The translations under genes and the position numbers were made by a program. Below are positions 9,001-14,793 of a stretch of DNA of 22,882 nucleotides, piece by piece. Numbering within the stretch: position 1 is the first letter of the stretch; every line of letters begins with the position of its first letter. The stretch is from JACOUT01 sp964580865 (lineage in GTDB: Bacteria; Myxococcota; UBA727; VGSZ01). The stretch is from NCBI GenBank assembly GCA_964580865.1, contig CAZONM010000037.1:1-22882 (forward strand), written 5' to 3'. Below the pieces are notes generated by a model. It had not been told where the DNA came from, did no database searches, and worked only from the letters and a program-made list of their open reading frames with translations.

Positions 9001-11177
9001 ACGTTGGCGGGCAGGTCGTCGGCGATCTGCACCACGTCGGCGGCGGGCCCGCTCTTGCTGATGCGAATGCGATACTCGACGACGTCGCCGGGGGCGAGCA
9101 CGCCGCCGTTTTCGTCGGTGACCTGCTTGCTCGAGCCCACCAGCGAGACGCCCGAGGCGACCACGACGGTGGTGGGGTCGGGCGTGGCGGGGGTCGCGGG
9201 GTCGTCGGTGAGCAAGGGCACGGCCAGCGAGGGCTGGGCCACCCATCCCTGGTTCGCGATGGGCGTGCCGGCCGCGACGCCGGCGCGGATGGTGCCCGTG
9301 AACACCACCTCCGCCGACGACGACGGCGGCACGGTGATGCCGCGGACGTCGATGGTGTTGCCCGCGGAGGCGTCGGTGGCGCCCGCCGGCACCGACACCA
9401 CGGTGACGTTGTCGAGCTCCGAGGGCACGACGTCGAGCACGCTGACGTTCGGCGCGGTGCGCGCGCCCACGTTGGGGATGGTGATGCGGTAGGACAGCGA
9501 CGTGCCCACCGTGGGAGCGCCGCCACCCACCACCGTCACGGTCTTGGTGGGCTGCCCGAGCTCGGCGGCCTGCACCAACGTCGACGCCGGCCCCACCAAG
9601 AGCGGCGACAGGCCATCGGCCGCCACGGTGAAGAAGTTCTCCAGCACGGTGCCGTCGGTGACGTCGTCGTCGATGACGACGCGGAAGCGCACCTCGCAGC
9701 GCTCGCCCACGGTGAGCGTGCCCACGTTGAGGCCGCTGCCGCTGAGCACTGGCGACGTGCCGCCCACGTCCCCCGACGGCACGCCGCAGGTGTTGGTGGT
9801 GCTGCCCGCTACGTACGACACGCCCACCGGGAGCTGGTCGCGGAGCCGCACGTTGGTGGCGTCGGCGGAGCCGTCGTTCTCGACGCGCAGGAGGTAGTTG
9901 AGCGTCTCGCCGGCGCCGGCCACGGGCTCGAGCACCACCTTCTCGGTGCCGGTGTTGACGAAGCGCGGCGAGTACGTCTCGGCCGACAAGAGCATCCACG
10001 AGAGCAGGAACAGCTCACCCGAGCCGCCCGAGCCGTTGTCGGGCACGCCGTCGCCCGAGCCGGCCACCACGGTCATGGTGGTGTCGTCGGCGCGCAGGAT
10101 GTTCAAGCCCGACGGCCCGATGTCGAAGGTGTCGATGTCGAGGCCCGGGTGGGCGCCGCCCCCTTGGTTGTTGCTGCCGTTCATCACGTTGCCGGGTCGG
10201 TTGGTGGCGTCTTGCAGGCGCGTCACCACGGGGTTGCCGGTGGTCCGCACCTGCACGAAGTCGGCGCAGCGCCCGTCGTCGCAGCGCAGGGGGTTGCCGG
10301 GCGGCAGCAGGTTCTGCGGCGGTACGCCGAGCTGCGCGTCGCCCTCAAACGCCATCAGCGTGAGGTCGCCGTCGGCGCTGGCGCCGATGGTGAACCCGTC
10401 GAGCGAGAACGGCGGGCTCACGCCCGACGAGAACCCGCCGCTGGTGCTGCCTTGCTCGTCGACCGCGTAGAACCCGTCGTAGAGCACCAGGTCGCGGCGC
10501 ACGGGCTCGGTGGGCGACTCCCACAACACCACCACGCCCCAGCCGCCAAAGAACGCCTGGCAGCGCCCCGGGTCGGTGCCGCAGTCGGTGGCGTAGAGAT
10601 CGACGTCGTCGACGCCATAGGTGCCGACGGCGCCGCCCGCGCCGAGCTGCTGCAGCGACCACGTCACCTCACGCCGACACACGTACATGCGCAGCGGCGT
10701 GATGCCGCCGCCACCGAACGTGTGCGTGCGCTGCAGGCAGCGGTTGAGGCCACCGTTGGGCTCGCCGGGCAAGAGCGAGTCCACGCTCAGGTCGTTCAGC
10801 AGCGTGCCGTCGGGCAGCGTGAGGTCGACGTTGCGATCTTGCGGCACGCCCAGGCCAGGGTCGTAGGTGCCGGCCCAGAACAGGAACGCGCGCACCACCG
10901 TCGCGTCGGCCGGCATGCGCGAGAGCGGGATGGTCGCCTCGGAGCCGCCCACGCGCACGGCGAAGTTCGCGGTGCCGTCGTGCTCCATGAGCGTGTTGCC
11001 CACGCCCACCGCGGCGCCGAACACCGTGTGGCTCACCACGCGCGCGGGCGGCGTGCCGTCGGTGATGGCGGACGCGCGCGGCGCGGCCAGGCACAACACG
11101 GCGCAGGCGACACCCGCGACGACGCCCGACCACCCCCGCGCACGCGACGCGCTCGTCGACGGCAGAAACCGCGGCAT
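1..11177 (-). CDS. Giant secreted DUF11-repeat surface protein with internal OmpA-like domain (3' end beyond window)
   Basis: The frame starting at ATG 11177 stays open to base 1, giving at least 3725 codons without a stop. Residues 1-37 form a signal peptide: basic start, hydrophobic GVVAGVACAVLCLAAP, cleavage after RASA. Residues about 40-400 are a unique region with several Cys. Residues about 403-2690 hold 17 DUF11-like (TIGR01451-type) beta-sandwich repeats, each with a Lys/Thr-rich lead-in, a D-x-[DN]-G turn, a GD-[VT]-[LV]-x-[YWF] strand, IANQA and SDDPxT. Two SdrB/Cna-B-like modules follow (about 2710-2920), then another DUF11-like unit (about 2950-3050), a DDDGDG-containing module (about 3097-3170) and an OmpA-like domain (about 3390-3498, with HTDGAG and KNRRVELLV). 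A FlgD-Ig-like stretch (WDGKDAAGADV) is last. By family knowledge these are extracellular stalks and peptidoglycan anchors; the role here as a surface rod or adhesin is inferred. It lies 175 bp downstream of the pal/cpoB pair on the same strand. No clear ribosome-binding site is visible; the signal peptide supports this start. Confidence 0.93.
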   Translation of the reverse strand, partial: MPRFLPSTSASRARGWSGVVAGVACAVLCLAAPRASAITDGTPPARVVSHTVFGAAVGVGNTLMEHDGTANFAVRVGGSEATIPLSRMPADATVVRAFLFWAGTYDPGLGVPQDRNVDLTLPDGTLLNDLSVDSLLPGEPNGGLNRCLQRTHTFGGGGITPLRMYVCRREVTWSLQQLGAGGAVGTYGVDDVDLYATDCGTDPGRCQAFFGGWGVVVLWESPTEPVRRDLVLYDGFYAVDEQGSTSGGFSSGVSPPFSLDGFTIGASADGDLTLMAFEGDAQLGVPPQNLLPPGNPLRCDDGRCADFVQVRTTGNPVVTRLQDATNRPGNVMNGSNNQGGGAHPGLDIDTFDIGPSGLNILRADDTTMTVVAGSGDGVPDNGSGGSGELFLLSWMLLSAETYSPRFVNTGTEKVVLEPVAGAGETLNYLLRVENDGSADATNVRLRDQLPVGVSYVAGSTTNTCGVPSGDVGGTSPVLSGSGLNVGTLTVGERCEVRFRVVIDDDVTDGTVLENFFTVAADGLSPLLVGPASTLVQAAELGQPTKTVTVVGGGAPTVGTSLSYRITIPNVGARTAPNVSVLDVVPSELDNVTVVSVPAGATDASAGNTIDVRGITVPPSSSAEVVFTGTIRAGVAAGTPIANQGWVAQPSLAVPLLTDDPATPATPDPTTVVVASGVSLVGSSKQVTDENGGVLAPGDVVEYRIRISKSGPAADVVQIADDLPANVGSCQMVSVPAFGAVTCGAGGANGTGTVTGFVSFVTPGTADVVFRVTVLAAAPDGFVLQNSALLTPAIETTQALTVTSPPLVVVARPIFSSSTKAVLDLNGGDVRPGDVLRYSITVRNDGTIPSSATVVTDAVPVPLTIESVQDGGSASGGVITWPLGALAVGASAVVRFEARVPAGTPDGTTIANTATVSAAAPAQDFTTAPVVVVVRASPILVVQKTAADLDGAPWEPADVVRYAITVTNTGDGAATAVEVRDTIDPSFETVILNAGGRVEGGDVVFDQGTDGALAAIAPGASVALRFDARLVAVLPNGTVVSNQARTTAQQVVAPVLSDDPSTGTPLDPTRFTVTSQALLSLTKTFVDDDAGVLRPGDAVTFTLTLENLGNAPATAVTVTDALDSRLAFLDSADGGSVAGGVVSFPSFTHLPGAPRVLRFRARIATPLPDGTTIANQAQASSSSAPTVPSDDPTTIAPLDPTILTVVSRPVLDTATKAVTDLDGDGTFEPGDAVRYTITIANTGSEDALAVAVSDAVPAELGAVVVGQGGTFGGGVASWSLGTVGVGGSATVTVDAVIARPLADGVVVANQAFVSATGVAAVPTDDPATGAVDDPTRFTVRSSPRLSIDKTVVDDNGAPLEPGDTLTWTMVVTSDGGRSADGVTVRDTVDANLEAVVPQDGGVLAGNEITWTIASLAVDATATVRFTARVRSPLPNGTLIANQGRANVAEAGFPDAVSDDPTTPAPLDPTVVQVVSAADLAATTLETTDGAFVPVAVARPGEVVRWVLDVQNRGRAAAANVVALLALPPELQVLSAPGGVVVGNGVAFSAAGVPALASVAPGDVVRAYVEAQLMLPLDDGIVVSAQAVLAEDGSAAPFASDDPSTAPFGDPTALEVDSAPDLSTFTKRWADLNGAPVEPGDDVEYTVRVENGGDAVARAVTISDVVPATLQIVDAGGGAVTAATVTWALGDVAPGSANAVTRVLRVRVAAGVADGTVVANQASLAGTNVPATLSDDPDTAPVDDPTTFTVETVGRLRVEKDVAGGRVHAPDDVLTWTVTLTSFGSGPTEAVAFTDVVDAALTDVAPGPGLAFDGGTRTLTGVVPPLAPGASATLTFDARVMSTTINGTQIANQATVTGVELGTVLSDDPTTAAPSDPTVVLIDAQPNLTTSTKVATDEDGGALLVGDEVRWTITVVNSGAGAARDVRISDQLPDTMTVVAVEDGGVAAGNAVVWDATTTPALATVARGAAVAVAVVARINDTVADGTPIANQARMVSIDVVGAVVTDDPATATLGDPTVIVPSAPTLALSKELIDANGGVLAPGDVVEYRIGIANGGSVAATNVAVRDVVPAGLVDVAPLDGGVVADGVVTWSVGTLAAGANAMVRLGARVDPLASGGTVIANQAEATADEVGIPRASDDPTTSAPGDPTSRVVVANELFAGTVELFDGDSGEPLGPTVVPRQRVRARITFANQGTQVAQAVVLEVPLLRVHFLVDETTEGGVVTGDVVRWTASQTAALARMDPGATATMELEGALAAVLPDALDIPVAGMVTSATSATPAIIGPAVMRTRSAADLSATTKEVIDEDGGLVEPGDVLTYRITVLNAGGAPAANARVVDAVPGGTAYLPGTTQVRGAPVADVGGASPLMSGLALGDVDPGRAVVVETQVRVLPSAPRGLRIDNQAVLRADGVPDAASDNPLTPLVVGDPTSVVVGGGSALVAQKLGAPSPARAGDEMTFVINVENVGTEPARDVRVEDAVPAGTRFVPGSLRVDGAAATDAGDRDDAEIDGVLLRFRRDVVEAGDGVSFEFRVVVEDARVVVNQATVESADESLLTDADLGLPGDQATSIPVRDARALVIDQGTTSITDDDGGVVRAGDAVTVRTHIVNRSLEDVRVRALSVGVSANLVIDADAPPPGLRFDADTRAFVLEAPLVVSAGSAFDVTFAAAVADDARTGDRVQVVASAEVASLDATLVAAVDLGRADLAVGLVPGTAALSGTLFLDGGAHDGAFQPESDERVRGVVVLAFRDGARDPVQSVVSDQRGAYRLLSIPAGGYRLELRSPGGAHLGDVGVPDLADGEVRESDVAVRANGAVYVADTRAPAERARVWLYVDDGDHNPANDALVPETQLGAGQQGQVVGPQGLYRFDAPPGSYRVFVETPDPLTSFPSVARPVPADPDGDPMGAVASLDVDGDVSDVTLPRTEQAPPYFLRFAVERDQPLLQRNHLPTDRLSTQLAITKTANRKRVSIGDIVTYAVYVDNRALAGVTAEDGGVEIVDALPAGFDLVPGSFRLDEITRDGRGQERRMRVDVATVGVRVRTFGPFTLAGSTAYELRYNVVVGPGASFGEHENRAALRLAAGQVPLSDDAVARVQVVADPIFDLSTLRAKVFCDDDGDGLQRDGEEGVFGARLWLDTGHFTETDVVGKAHLSAIPAGMHLAKLDERTLPPGTTVASPRQSFYVSPGAPAQVAFAAQCRYFVDDKPVLVVNEAAYRPPPVPTVKLTLAGRVAPPQVSVNGEALALPHADLGLGAEGAEPVFAPAGPNLAGVVDGALRPRLLLVPRASGGPVAWELLVEDLGLGASADDGVRVPDDVAPTFAWMFAGHGGPPDRLTFDGRDPATGVPTLFEGHLYRATLTVAYPSGDRASSSGRYFGVRAGAPPVPATAGPLAEIDESGGALFRASGKPALRLLSWLGTHRQAIVDALAGGARRVIVIVHTDGAGTKAPAALTANRAAEVVTAIATGFGVDAAKLEPRGAGDSALKVPNLKKHDRAKNRRVELLVEGGAGEAMPKVLPPPEHAPTLVVQGTDRVLADDGTFSLELEVPEPEKLTVDVHTPAGARVHLVRDAKAPGGALAPAPAPPVGVEWRETERAIVVAGQPVDAALLGVRVVPVGLDDSRGVVGLDARGDVQLTTTVPSVDVASWFVRVIDGAAGAEGGDESGATLRELRGDGAVPSVVTWDGKDAAGADVRTPNRGLRFRLVVKTAGGDVGISPDAPVVVRGEPAPAA
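3110..9965 (-). repeat. Array of 17 tandem DUF11-like repeat units inside the giant gene
   Basis: The central strand motif of each unit (for example LTYRITVLN, VEYRIGIAN, VRYTITIAN, VRWTITVVN) recurs near 9905, 9495, 9080, 8680, 8300, 7880, 7475, 7090, 6670, 6255, 5850, 5460, 5045, 4645, 4220, 3820 and 3385. The mean spacing is about 408 bp, or 136 codons. Most units carry a D-x-[DN]-G turn just before the strand. Most junctions read [I/V]-x-NQA followed 12-16 residues later by SDDPxT or TDDPAT. The unit near 4645 is divergent and lacks the IANQA/SDDP junction. Units are diverged at protein level rather than recent identical copies. A related single unit lies apart near 2285. Confidence 0.88.
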
Positions 11178-11352
11178 GACGGGCCAGTGTACGTCCGGAT
11201 CTCACGGCGTCCCAAAAGAGGCTCAGCCCAAGTGGGATACGGACCTACCCGGTCGCCGGGTGGCGCCGGGAACAGCGCGCGCGACGTCGCGCCAGCGCGC
11301 CGCCGGGTGGCGCATGACGTGCGGACGCAGCGCCAGCCGAGCCCGACGCGCG
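11178..11352 (-). other. Gap between CpoB-like gene and the giant gene
   Basis: These 175 bp separate two same-strand genes. I see no gene, no strong hairpin with a U-run and no convincing promoter. No Shine-Dalgarno is visible just before the giant gene's ATG; the bases immediately upstream are CACTGGCCCGTC. Whether the giant gene is co-transcribed with pal-cpoB or has its own promoter is undecided. Confidence 0.6.
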
Positions 11353-12252
11353 CTACTTGCCCTTCTTCTTGCCCTTGGTGGGGCCGAGCGCCTTCACGCG
11401 CTTCTTGGCGTCGGCCACCAGCGTGGACTTGGGGTGCTTCTCGATGAGCTCGTTGTAGAACACGCCGGCCTCTTCCTTGAAGCCGAGCTGCTCGAAGCAG
11501 ATGCCGATCTTGTAGAGCGCGCTGTCGCGCTTCTCGCTCTTGGCGTCGTCGAGCACCACTTGATAGGCGAGGATCACCTGCTTGAACGCCGCCTCCTTGG
11601 CCTTGGGATCGCTCATGCCCGAGGCCTGGGTGAAGATGCTCTCGGCCTTCCAGAACGCCGCGTTGTCGACGAGGTCGGGCAGGGCGCTCTTGTGGCGCAG
11701 CAGGAACAGGTCGAACGCCTCGGCGCTCTCGCCGTACTTCTTGTCGTCGAACAGCTTCTTGGCGAAGTCGTAGTGCGCCTTCGCGTCGGCCGGCACCTCG
11801 AGGCCGCCGATGGTGGCCGGCTTGTTCAGGTCGTCGAGCTTGGGGGCTTTCTCGGCGGCGGCCACGCTCACGGGCGGCCGCTCCAAGATGCTCGCCACGG
11901 TCTTGGTGGTCTCACCGAGCTCGTGGCGCGCCTGCTCGATGTCACCGCGCAAGGTCTGCAGCTCGGCGATGGTCTTGGAGAGCTGAACGCCAGCATCGGC
12001 GTCGGCCTGGCGGAGGTTCGCCAGCGTGCCCTCGAGCTCGTTCACGCGGCGCGCGAGCTCGTCGAGGCGGCCCTTCTCCTGCGTGCGCGCGTCGGAGAGC
12101 TGCCGCTGGGCTTGGGCCACCTCGGCCTTCAGCTCCTGCATGTCGCGACGGAGCGCGTCGCCCTCTTCGCGCGTGGTGATGCAGCCGGTGGCGCCGACGC
12201 ACACCGCGCACAGCCCGACCAGCACGAGGCCCCACCGCGGCGCGCGCGTCAT
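11353..12252 (-). CDS. cpoB: CpoB/YbgF-like lipoprotein: coiled coil plus TPR-like repeats
   Basis: A 299-residue protein with an N-terminal hydrophobic segment ending in GATGC, so Cys24 is the likely lipidated residue; Ala at -3 is not ideal for a lipobox. Residues about 28-105 are charged heptad-like sequence (DALRRDMQELKAEVAQAQRQ) predicted as coiled coil. Residues about 135-290 look like TPR helices (AKAHYDFAKKLFDDKKYGES; DSALYKIGICFEQLGFKEEA). The C-terminus is Lys-rich (KGKKKGK). Coiled coil followed by TPR is the YbgF/CpoB architecture; in Escherichia coli that protein links Tol-Pal to peptidoglycan synthesis. The ATG at 12252 was chosen over an upstream TTG because it overlaps the stop of the Pal-like gene (ATGA) and places the signal sequence at the N-terminus. 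The symbol is by architecture and position only; no tolQRAB is in view. Confidence 0.85.
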   Translation of the reverse strand: MTRAPRWGLVLVGLCAVCVGATGCITTREEGDALRRDMQELKAEVAQAQRQLSDARTQEKGRLDELARRVNELEGTLANLRQADADAGVQLSKTIAELQTLRGDIEQARHELGETTKTVASILERPPVSVAAAEKAPKLDDLNKPATIGGLEVPADAKAHYDFAKKLFDDKKYGESAEAFDLFLLRHKSALPDLVDNAAFWKAESIFTQASGMSDPKAKEAAFKQVILAYQVVLDDAKSEKRDSALYKIGICFEQLGFKEEAGVFYNELIEKHPKSTLVADAKKRVKALGPTKGKKKGK

Positions 12253-12986
12253 TGCACCACCAGCTCGGCGCGGCGGTTCTTCGACCAAGCGTCCTCGGTG
12301 GCCGCGGCCACCAGCGGCTTCTCCTCACCGTAGCTGATGGTGGAGATGCGGGCCTTCGCCACGCCCAGGCGCACCAGGTAGTCGCGCACGGAGCTGGCGC
12401 GGTTGTCGCCGAGCTGCAGGTTGTAGTCGGTGGTGCCGCGCTCGTCGGCGTGGCCCTCGATGCGCAGGCGCCACTCGGCGTTCTGCTGCAGGCACTTGGC
12501 GAAGGTGTCGAGGACCTCGCGCGCGTCGGGCCGCAGGTCGTGCATGTTGAAGTCGAACTGCACGCGCGCGGCCTTCTCGCACGTGAGCGCGCCGGTGTCG
12601 GGCGCGGGCGTGCTGGTCCCCGCCGACGCCGGCGCCACGCAGCGGCCCTTGTCGCACTGCAGGCCGCCGCCGCACGGCTTGGCGTCGGTGCACTGCACCG
12701 GCACGCACGAGGCGTCCTCGCACATCTGGCCCGTGCCGCACTGCGCATCCGACGTGCACGACTGCTCGCAGCGGCCGCGGTTGCACTTCTGCCCAGCGGC
12801 ACAATGGGAGTCTTTGGCGCACTGCTGGCATTGCCCGAAGAGGCAATGCTCGTTGATGGCCTTGCCGGCCTTGTCCTTCTTGCAGTGGTCGTCGGACTCG
12901 CACTTCGGGTAATCGGGACCCGGGCAGCCCGACAGCGCGAGCGCGGCCGAAGCGAAGACGACGGCGAGGAGGAAGGTCCGAATCAT
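12249..12986 (-). CDS. pal: Pal-like OmpA-domain lipoprotein with cysteine-rich insert
   Basis: A 245-residue protein. The signal peptide ends in ALALSGC, so Cys21 is the lipidated residue. Residues 29-116 hold 16 cysteines in four tandem four-Cys units. A Thr/Pro/Ala linker (about 117-133) precedes an OmpA-like domain at about 136-245 with VQFDFNMHDL, IEGHADERGTTDYN, LGDNRASSVRDYL and SKNRRAELVV. The GHADERG and NRRAE stretches contain the Asp and Arg that bind diaminopimelate in Pal/OmpA domains. The expected role is to tether the outer membrane to peptidoglycan. Canonical Pal lacks the Cys-rich region; similar Dickkopf-like Cys modules occur in myxobacterial secreted proteins. The ATG is preceded by a weak GGGGT. 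Its stop overlaps the next gene by four bases, and the pal-cpoB order matches the end of tol-pal operons. Confidence 0.9.
   Translation of the reverse strand: MIRTFLLAVVFASAALALSGCPGPDYPKCESDDHCKKDKAGKAINEHCLFGQCQQCAKDSHCAAGQKCNRGRCEQSCTSDAQCGTGQMCEDASCVPVQCTDAKPCGGGLQCDKGRCVAPASAGTSTPAPDTGALTCEKAARVQFDFNMHDLRPDAREVLDTFAKCLQQNAEWRLRIEGHADERGTTDYNLQLGDNRASSVRDYLVRLGVAKARISTISYGEEKPLVAAATEDAWSKNRRAELVVQ
12639..12902 (-). repeat. Four tandem four-cysteine units in the Pal-like lipoprotein
   Basis: Between Cys29 and Cys116 the spacing C-x5-C-x5-C-x4-C occurs three times (Cys56-73, Cys77-94, Cys99-116). It is preceded by a variant C-x5-C-x12-C-x4-C (Cys29-53). Inter-unit gaps are 2, 3 and 4 residues. 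The even cysteine count (16) fits disulfide-bonded mini-modules exposed in the periplasm or at the surface. The unit resembles the repeats often annotated as Dickkopf N-terminal cysteine-rich region in myxobacterial proteins; that family name is recalled, not searched. Confidence 0.85.
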
Positions 12987-13297
12987 TGCGTGCTACCCCG
13001 TGAGACGACTCGTAAACGGCGGCACCGTAAACGTTTCTCGCCGCACCTCGCAACAGGATTCGCACCAAAGCGAACCCGCCGCGCCGCAGGGGGATTCCGC
13101 CCACGACCCAGGGAGCGGCGGCGGCGCCCTCCGCCTGCGGGTGACGTCGCCTCGGGCCCCACGCGTCCGCGACGTTGCCAGCGTCGCCGACGACCACGGC
13201 CCCGCCCACGAGCGTTCTTGCGGGTTGCCGCGCCGGTGCTCGTCGGCTACGACCCTGCGAGACGAGCCACCGCTTGGATCAGGCCTCCGCCAACATC
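12987..13297. promoter_or_regulatory. Divergent intergenic region between pal-like and MATE genes
   Basis: These 311 bp separate two divergently transcribed genes and should hold both promoters. On the pal side there are two direct copies of cgtaaacg at 13011-13018 and 13026-13033, with a 15-bp period. The second overlaps the palindrome aaacgttt (13029-13036). These are the most AT-rich bases nearby and could be a promoter or operator. On the MATE side, ttgccg (13225-13230) and tacgac (13248-13253) are 17 bp apart, a weak sigma70-like pair. No additional gene with believable codon use was seen. Confidence 0.4.
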
Positions 13298-14743
13298 ATG
13301 ACCGCCAGCCCCTCCCTGGTGACCGATCCAGGTCCAGAGCGGGTGCTCGCGGTCTTCGAGCCCGTGCTTGTGCGACGCATCGTCTCGCTCGGCGTGCCCG
13401 TCATCATCGGCATGCTGACCCAGACCGCCATCAACCAGGTCGACACGCTGTTCATCGGGCGGCTCGACGAGCGCACCGCCGTCGCCGGCACCGCGGCCCT
13501 CGGGTACGCGATGATCCTCATGTGGGCCTTCGGCGGGTTCCTGGCCGCCATCTCCGTGGGCACGCAGGCCATGACGGCGCGGCGCTACGGGGCCGGCGAC
13601 ATCGAGGGCGCGGGGCGCGTGCTGGCGAACTCGCTGACCTTGGCGGCCGTGTCTTCAACGGTGGTCACGGCCATCGCCATCGCCGTGGTGCCGTCGATCT
13701 TCCGCGTGCTCCACCACGATCCGCTGGTGCAAGAGCTCGGCGTGTCGTTCTGCCGCGTGCGCTTCCTCGGCATCCTCGGCATGGTGACCACGGCGTCGCT
13801 CAAGAGCTTCTACGACGGCGTCGGGCGCGTGCGCGTGCACATGACCGTGGCCATCGTCATGAACGTCATCAACCTGGTGCTGTGCTGGGCGCTGGTGTTC
13901 GGCAACCTGGGCGCCCCGCGCCTCGAGGTGGCGGGCGCCGCGTGGGCGGCGTCGATCGCGGGCCTCTCGGGCACCGGCATGATGCTGTGGTGGGCCCTGC
14001 GCCACGACGACCGCATCCACTTCAAGGCCTTCCGCCTGGCGAACCTCGACCGCGCCATCGCGTTCGGCGTGGCGCGCCTGTCGGTGTTCTCGGGCCTGGC
14101 CACGGTCTTCGTCATGAGCGGCTTCGCCGTGTTCCTCGGCATCGTCGGCAAGATCGACGAGCGCGAGCAGCTCGCGGGCGTCAACGCCTCGGCGGCGCAG
14201 CTCATCATCAGCATCACCATGTTGATCTTCATGACGTGCATCGCCTTCGGCACCGCCACGGCCACGCTGGTGTCGCAGTCGCTCGGCGCCAAGAAGCCGG
14301 GCCTGGCCGCGCGCTACGGCTGGCAGAGCGTGCTCATCTCCACCCTGGTCATGGCCGTCATCGGCGCGCTCTTGAGCTCGTTCCCCGAGCCCGTGCTGCG
14401 GATCTTCTTGCCCGCCGACGCGAGCCAGAACGAGCTCCTGAAAGACCAGGTCATCGAGGTCGCCACGGGCTCGCTGCGCTTCTGCGGGCTGCTCGCGCCC
14501 ATCGCCGCCGCCGCGCTGGTCACCACGCAGGCCCTCTACGGCGCGGGCGAGTCGCGCTTCGTCATGCTCGCTGAGGGGGTCCTGCACCTGTTCTGCCTGG
14601 TGCCGCTCGCGTGGGTCTTCGCCATCACCTTCGACCTCGGCCTCCTCGGCTGCTGGTACGCCACGGCCGTCTACGGCCTGGCGCTGGCCGTCATCACCGG
14701 CGTGAAGTTCGCGCGCGGCTCCTGGCACCACACGCACATCTGA
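13298..14743 (+). CDS. MATE-family multidrug/cation antiporter
   Basis: A 481-residue polytopic membrane protein with about twelve hydrophobic segments. Family-typical features are GVPVIIGMLTQTAINQVDTL in the first membrane segment, FIGRLDERTAVAGTAALGYA, the MTARRYGAGD loop, and a second-half repeat (ISITMLIFMTCIAFGTATAT, LVSQSLGAKKPGLAARYGWQ). MATE proteins expel drugs or organic cations using Na+ or H+ gradients in the inner membrane. The length is close to the family norm (about 450-480), which supports the ATG at 13298. An in-frame TTG at 13274 or 13175 would add non-family residues. No strong Shine-Dalgarno is visible. The substrate cannot be inferred. A hairpin follows directly after the stop. 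Confidence 0.9.
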   Translation: MTASPSLVTDPGPERVLAVFEPVLVRRIVSLGVPVIIGMLTQTAINQVDTLFIGRLDERTAVAGTAALGYAMILMWAFGGFLAAISVGTQAMTARRYGAGDIEGAGRVLANSLTLAAVSSTVVTAIAIAVVPSIFRVLHHDPLVQELGVSFCRVRFLGILGMVTTASLKSFYDGVGRVRVHMTVAIVMNVINLVLCWALVFGNLGAPRLEVAGAAWAASIAGLSGTGMMLWWALRHDDRIHFKAFRLANLDRAIAFGVARLSVFSGLATVFVMSGFAVFLGIVGKIDEREQLAGVNASAAQLIISITMLIFMTCIAFGTATATLVSQSLGAKKPGLAARYGWQSVLISTLVMAVIGALLSSFPEPVLRIFLPADASQNELLKDQVIEVATGSLRFCGLLAPIAAAALVTTQALYGAGESRFVMLAEGVLHLFCLVPLAWVFAITFDLGLLGCWYATAVYGLALAVITGVKFARGSWHHTHI

Positions 14744-14770
14744 CGGCCGCGTCGGGCTTTCGCGCGGCCG
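14744..14770 (+). terminator. GC hairpin directly after the MATE stop codon
   Basis: cggccgcg (14744-14751) and cgcggccg (14763-14770) form a perfect 8-bp stem with an 11-base loop, starting at the base after the stop. There is no U-run, so it may be a weak terminator, an mRNA end stabiliser, or part of the leader of the next gene, whose GTG start is only 24 bases further on. Confidence 0.4.
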
Positions 14771-14793
14771 GTGCCTGCTCTAACGTCCGCCTC

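Noticed and set aside
3110..9965. CRISPR-like or DNA-level tandem repeat array
   Set aside because: The periodicity is about 408 bp, in frame and conserved at protein rather than DNA level, so it is a domain repeat, not CRISPR or a simple tandem repeat.
7822..9999. 725-codon minus-strand open frame
   Set aside because: Shifted frame within the DUF11 repeat array; Arg/His-rich with no domains.
8826..11447. 873-codon plus-strand open frame
   Set aside because: Same codon-aligned antisense effect over the 5' part of the giant gene; composition is His/Ala/Arg filler with no recognisable motif.
13175..13297. N-terminal extension of the MATE transporter from TTG 13175
   Set aside because: The added 41 residues are not MATE-like and would lengthen the protein beyond the family norm; the ATG at 13298 gives a normal length. 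A TTG at 13274 is a possible but less likely start.
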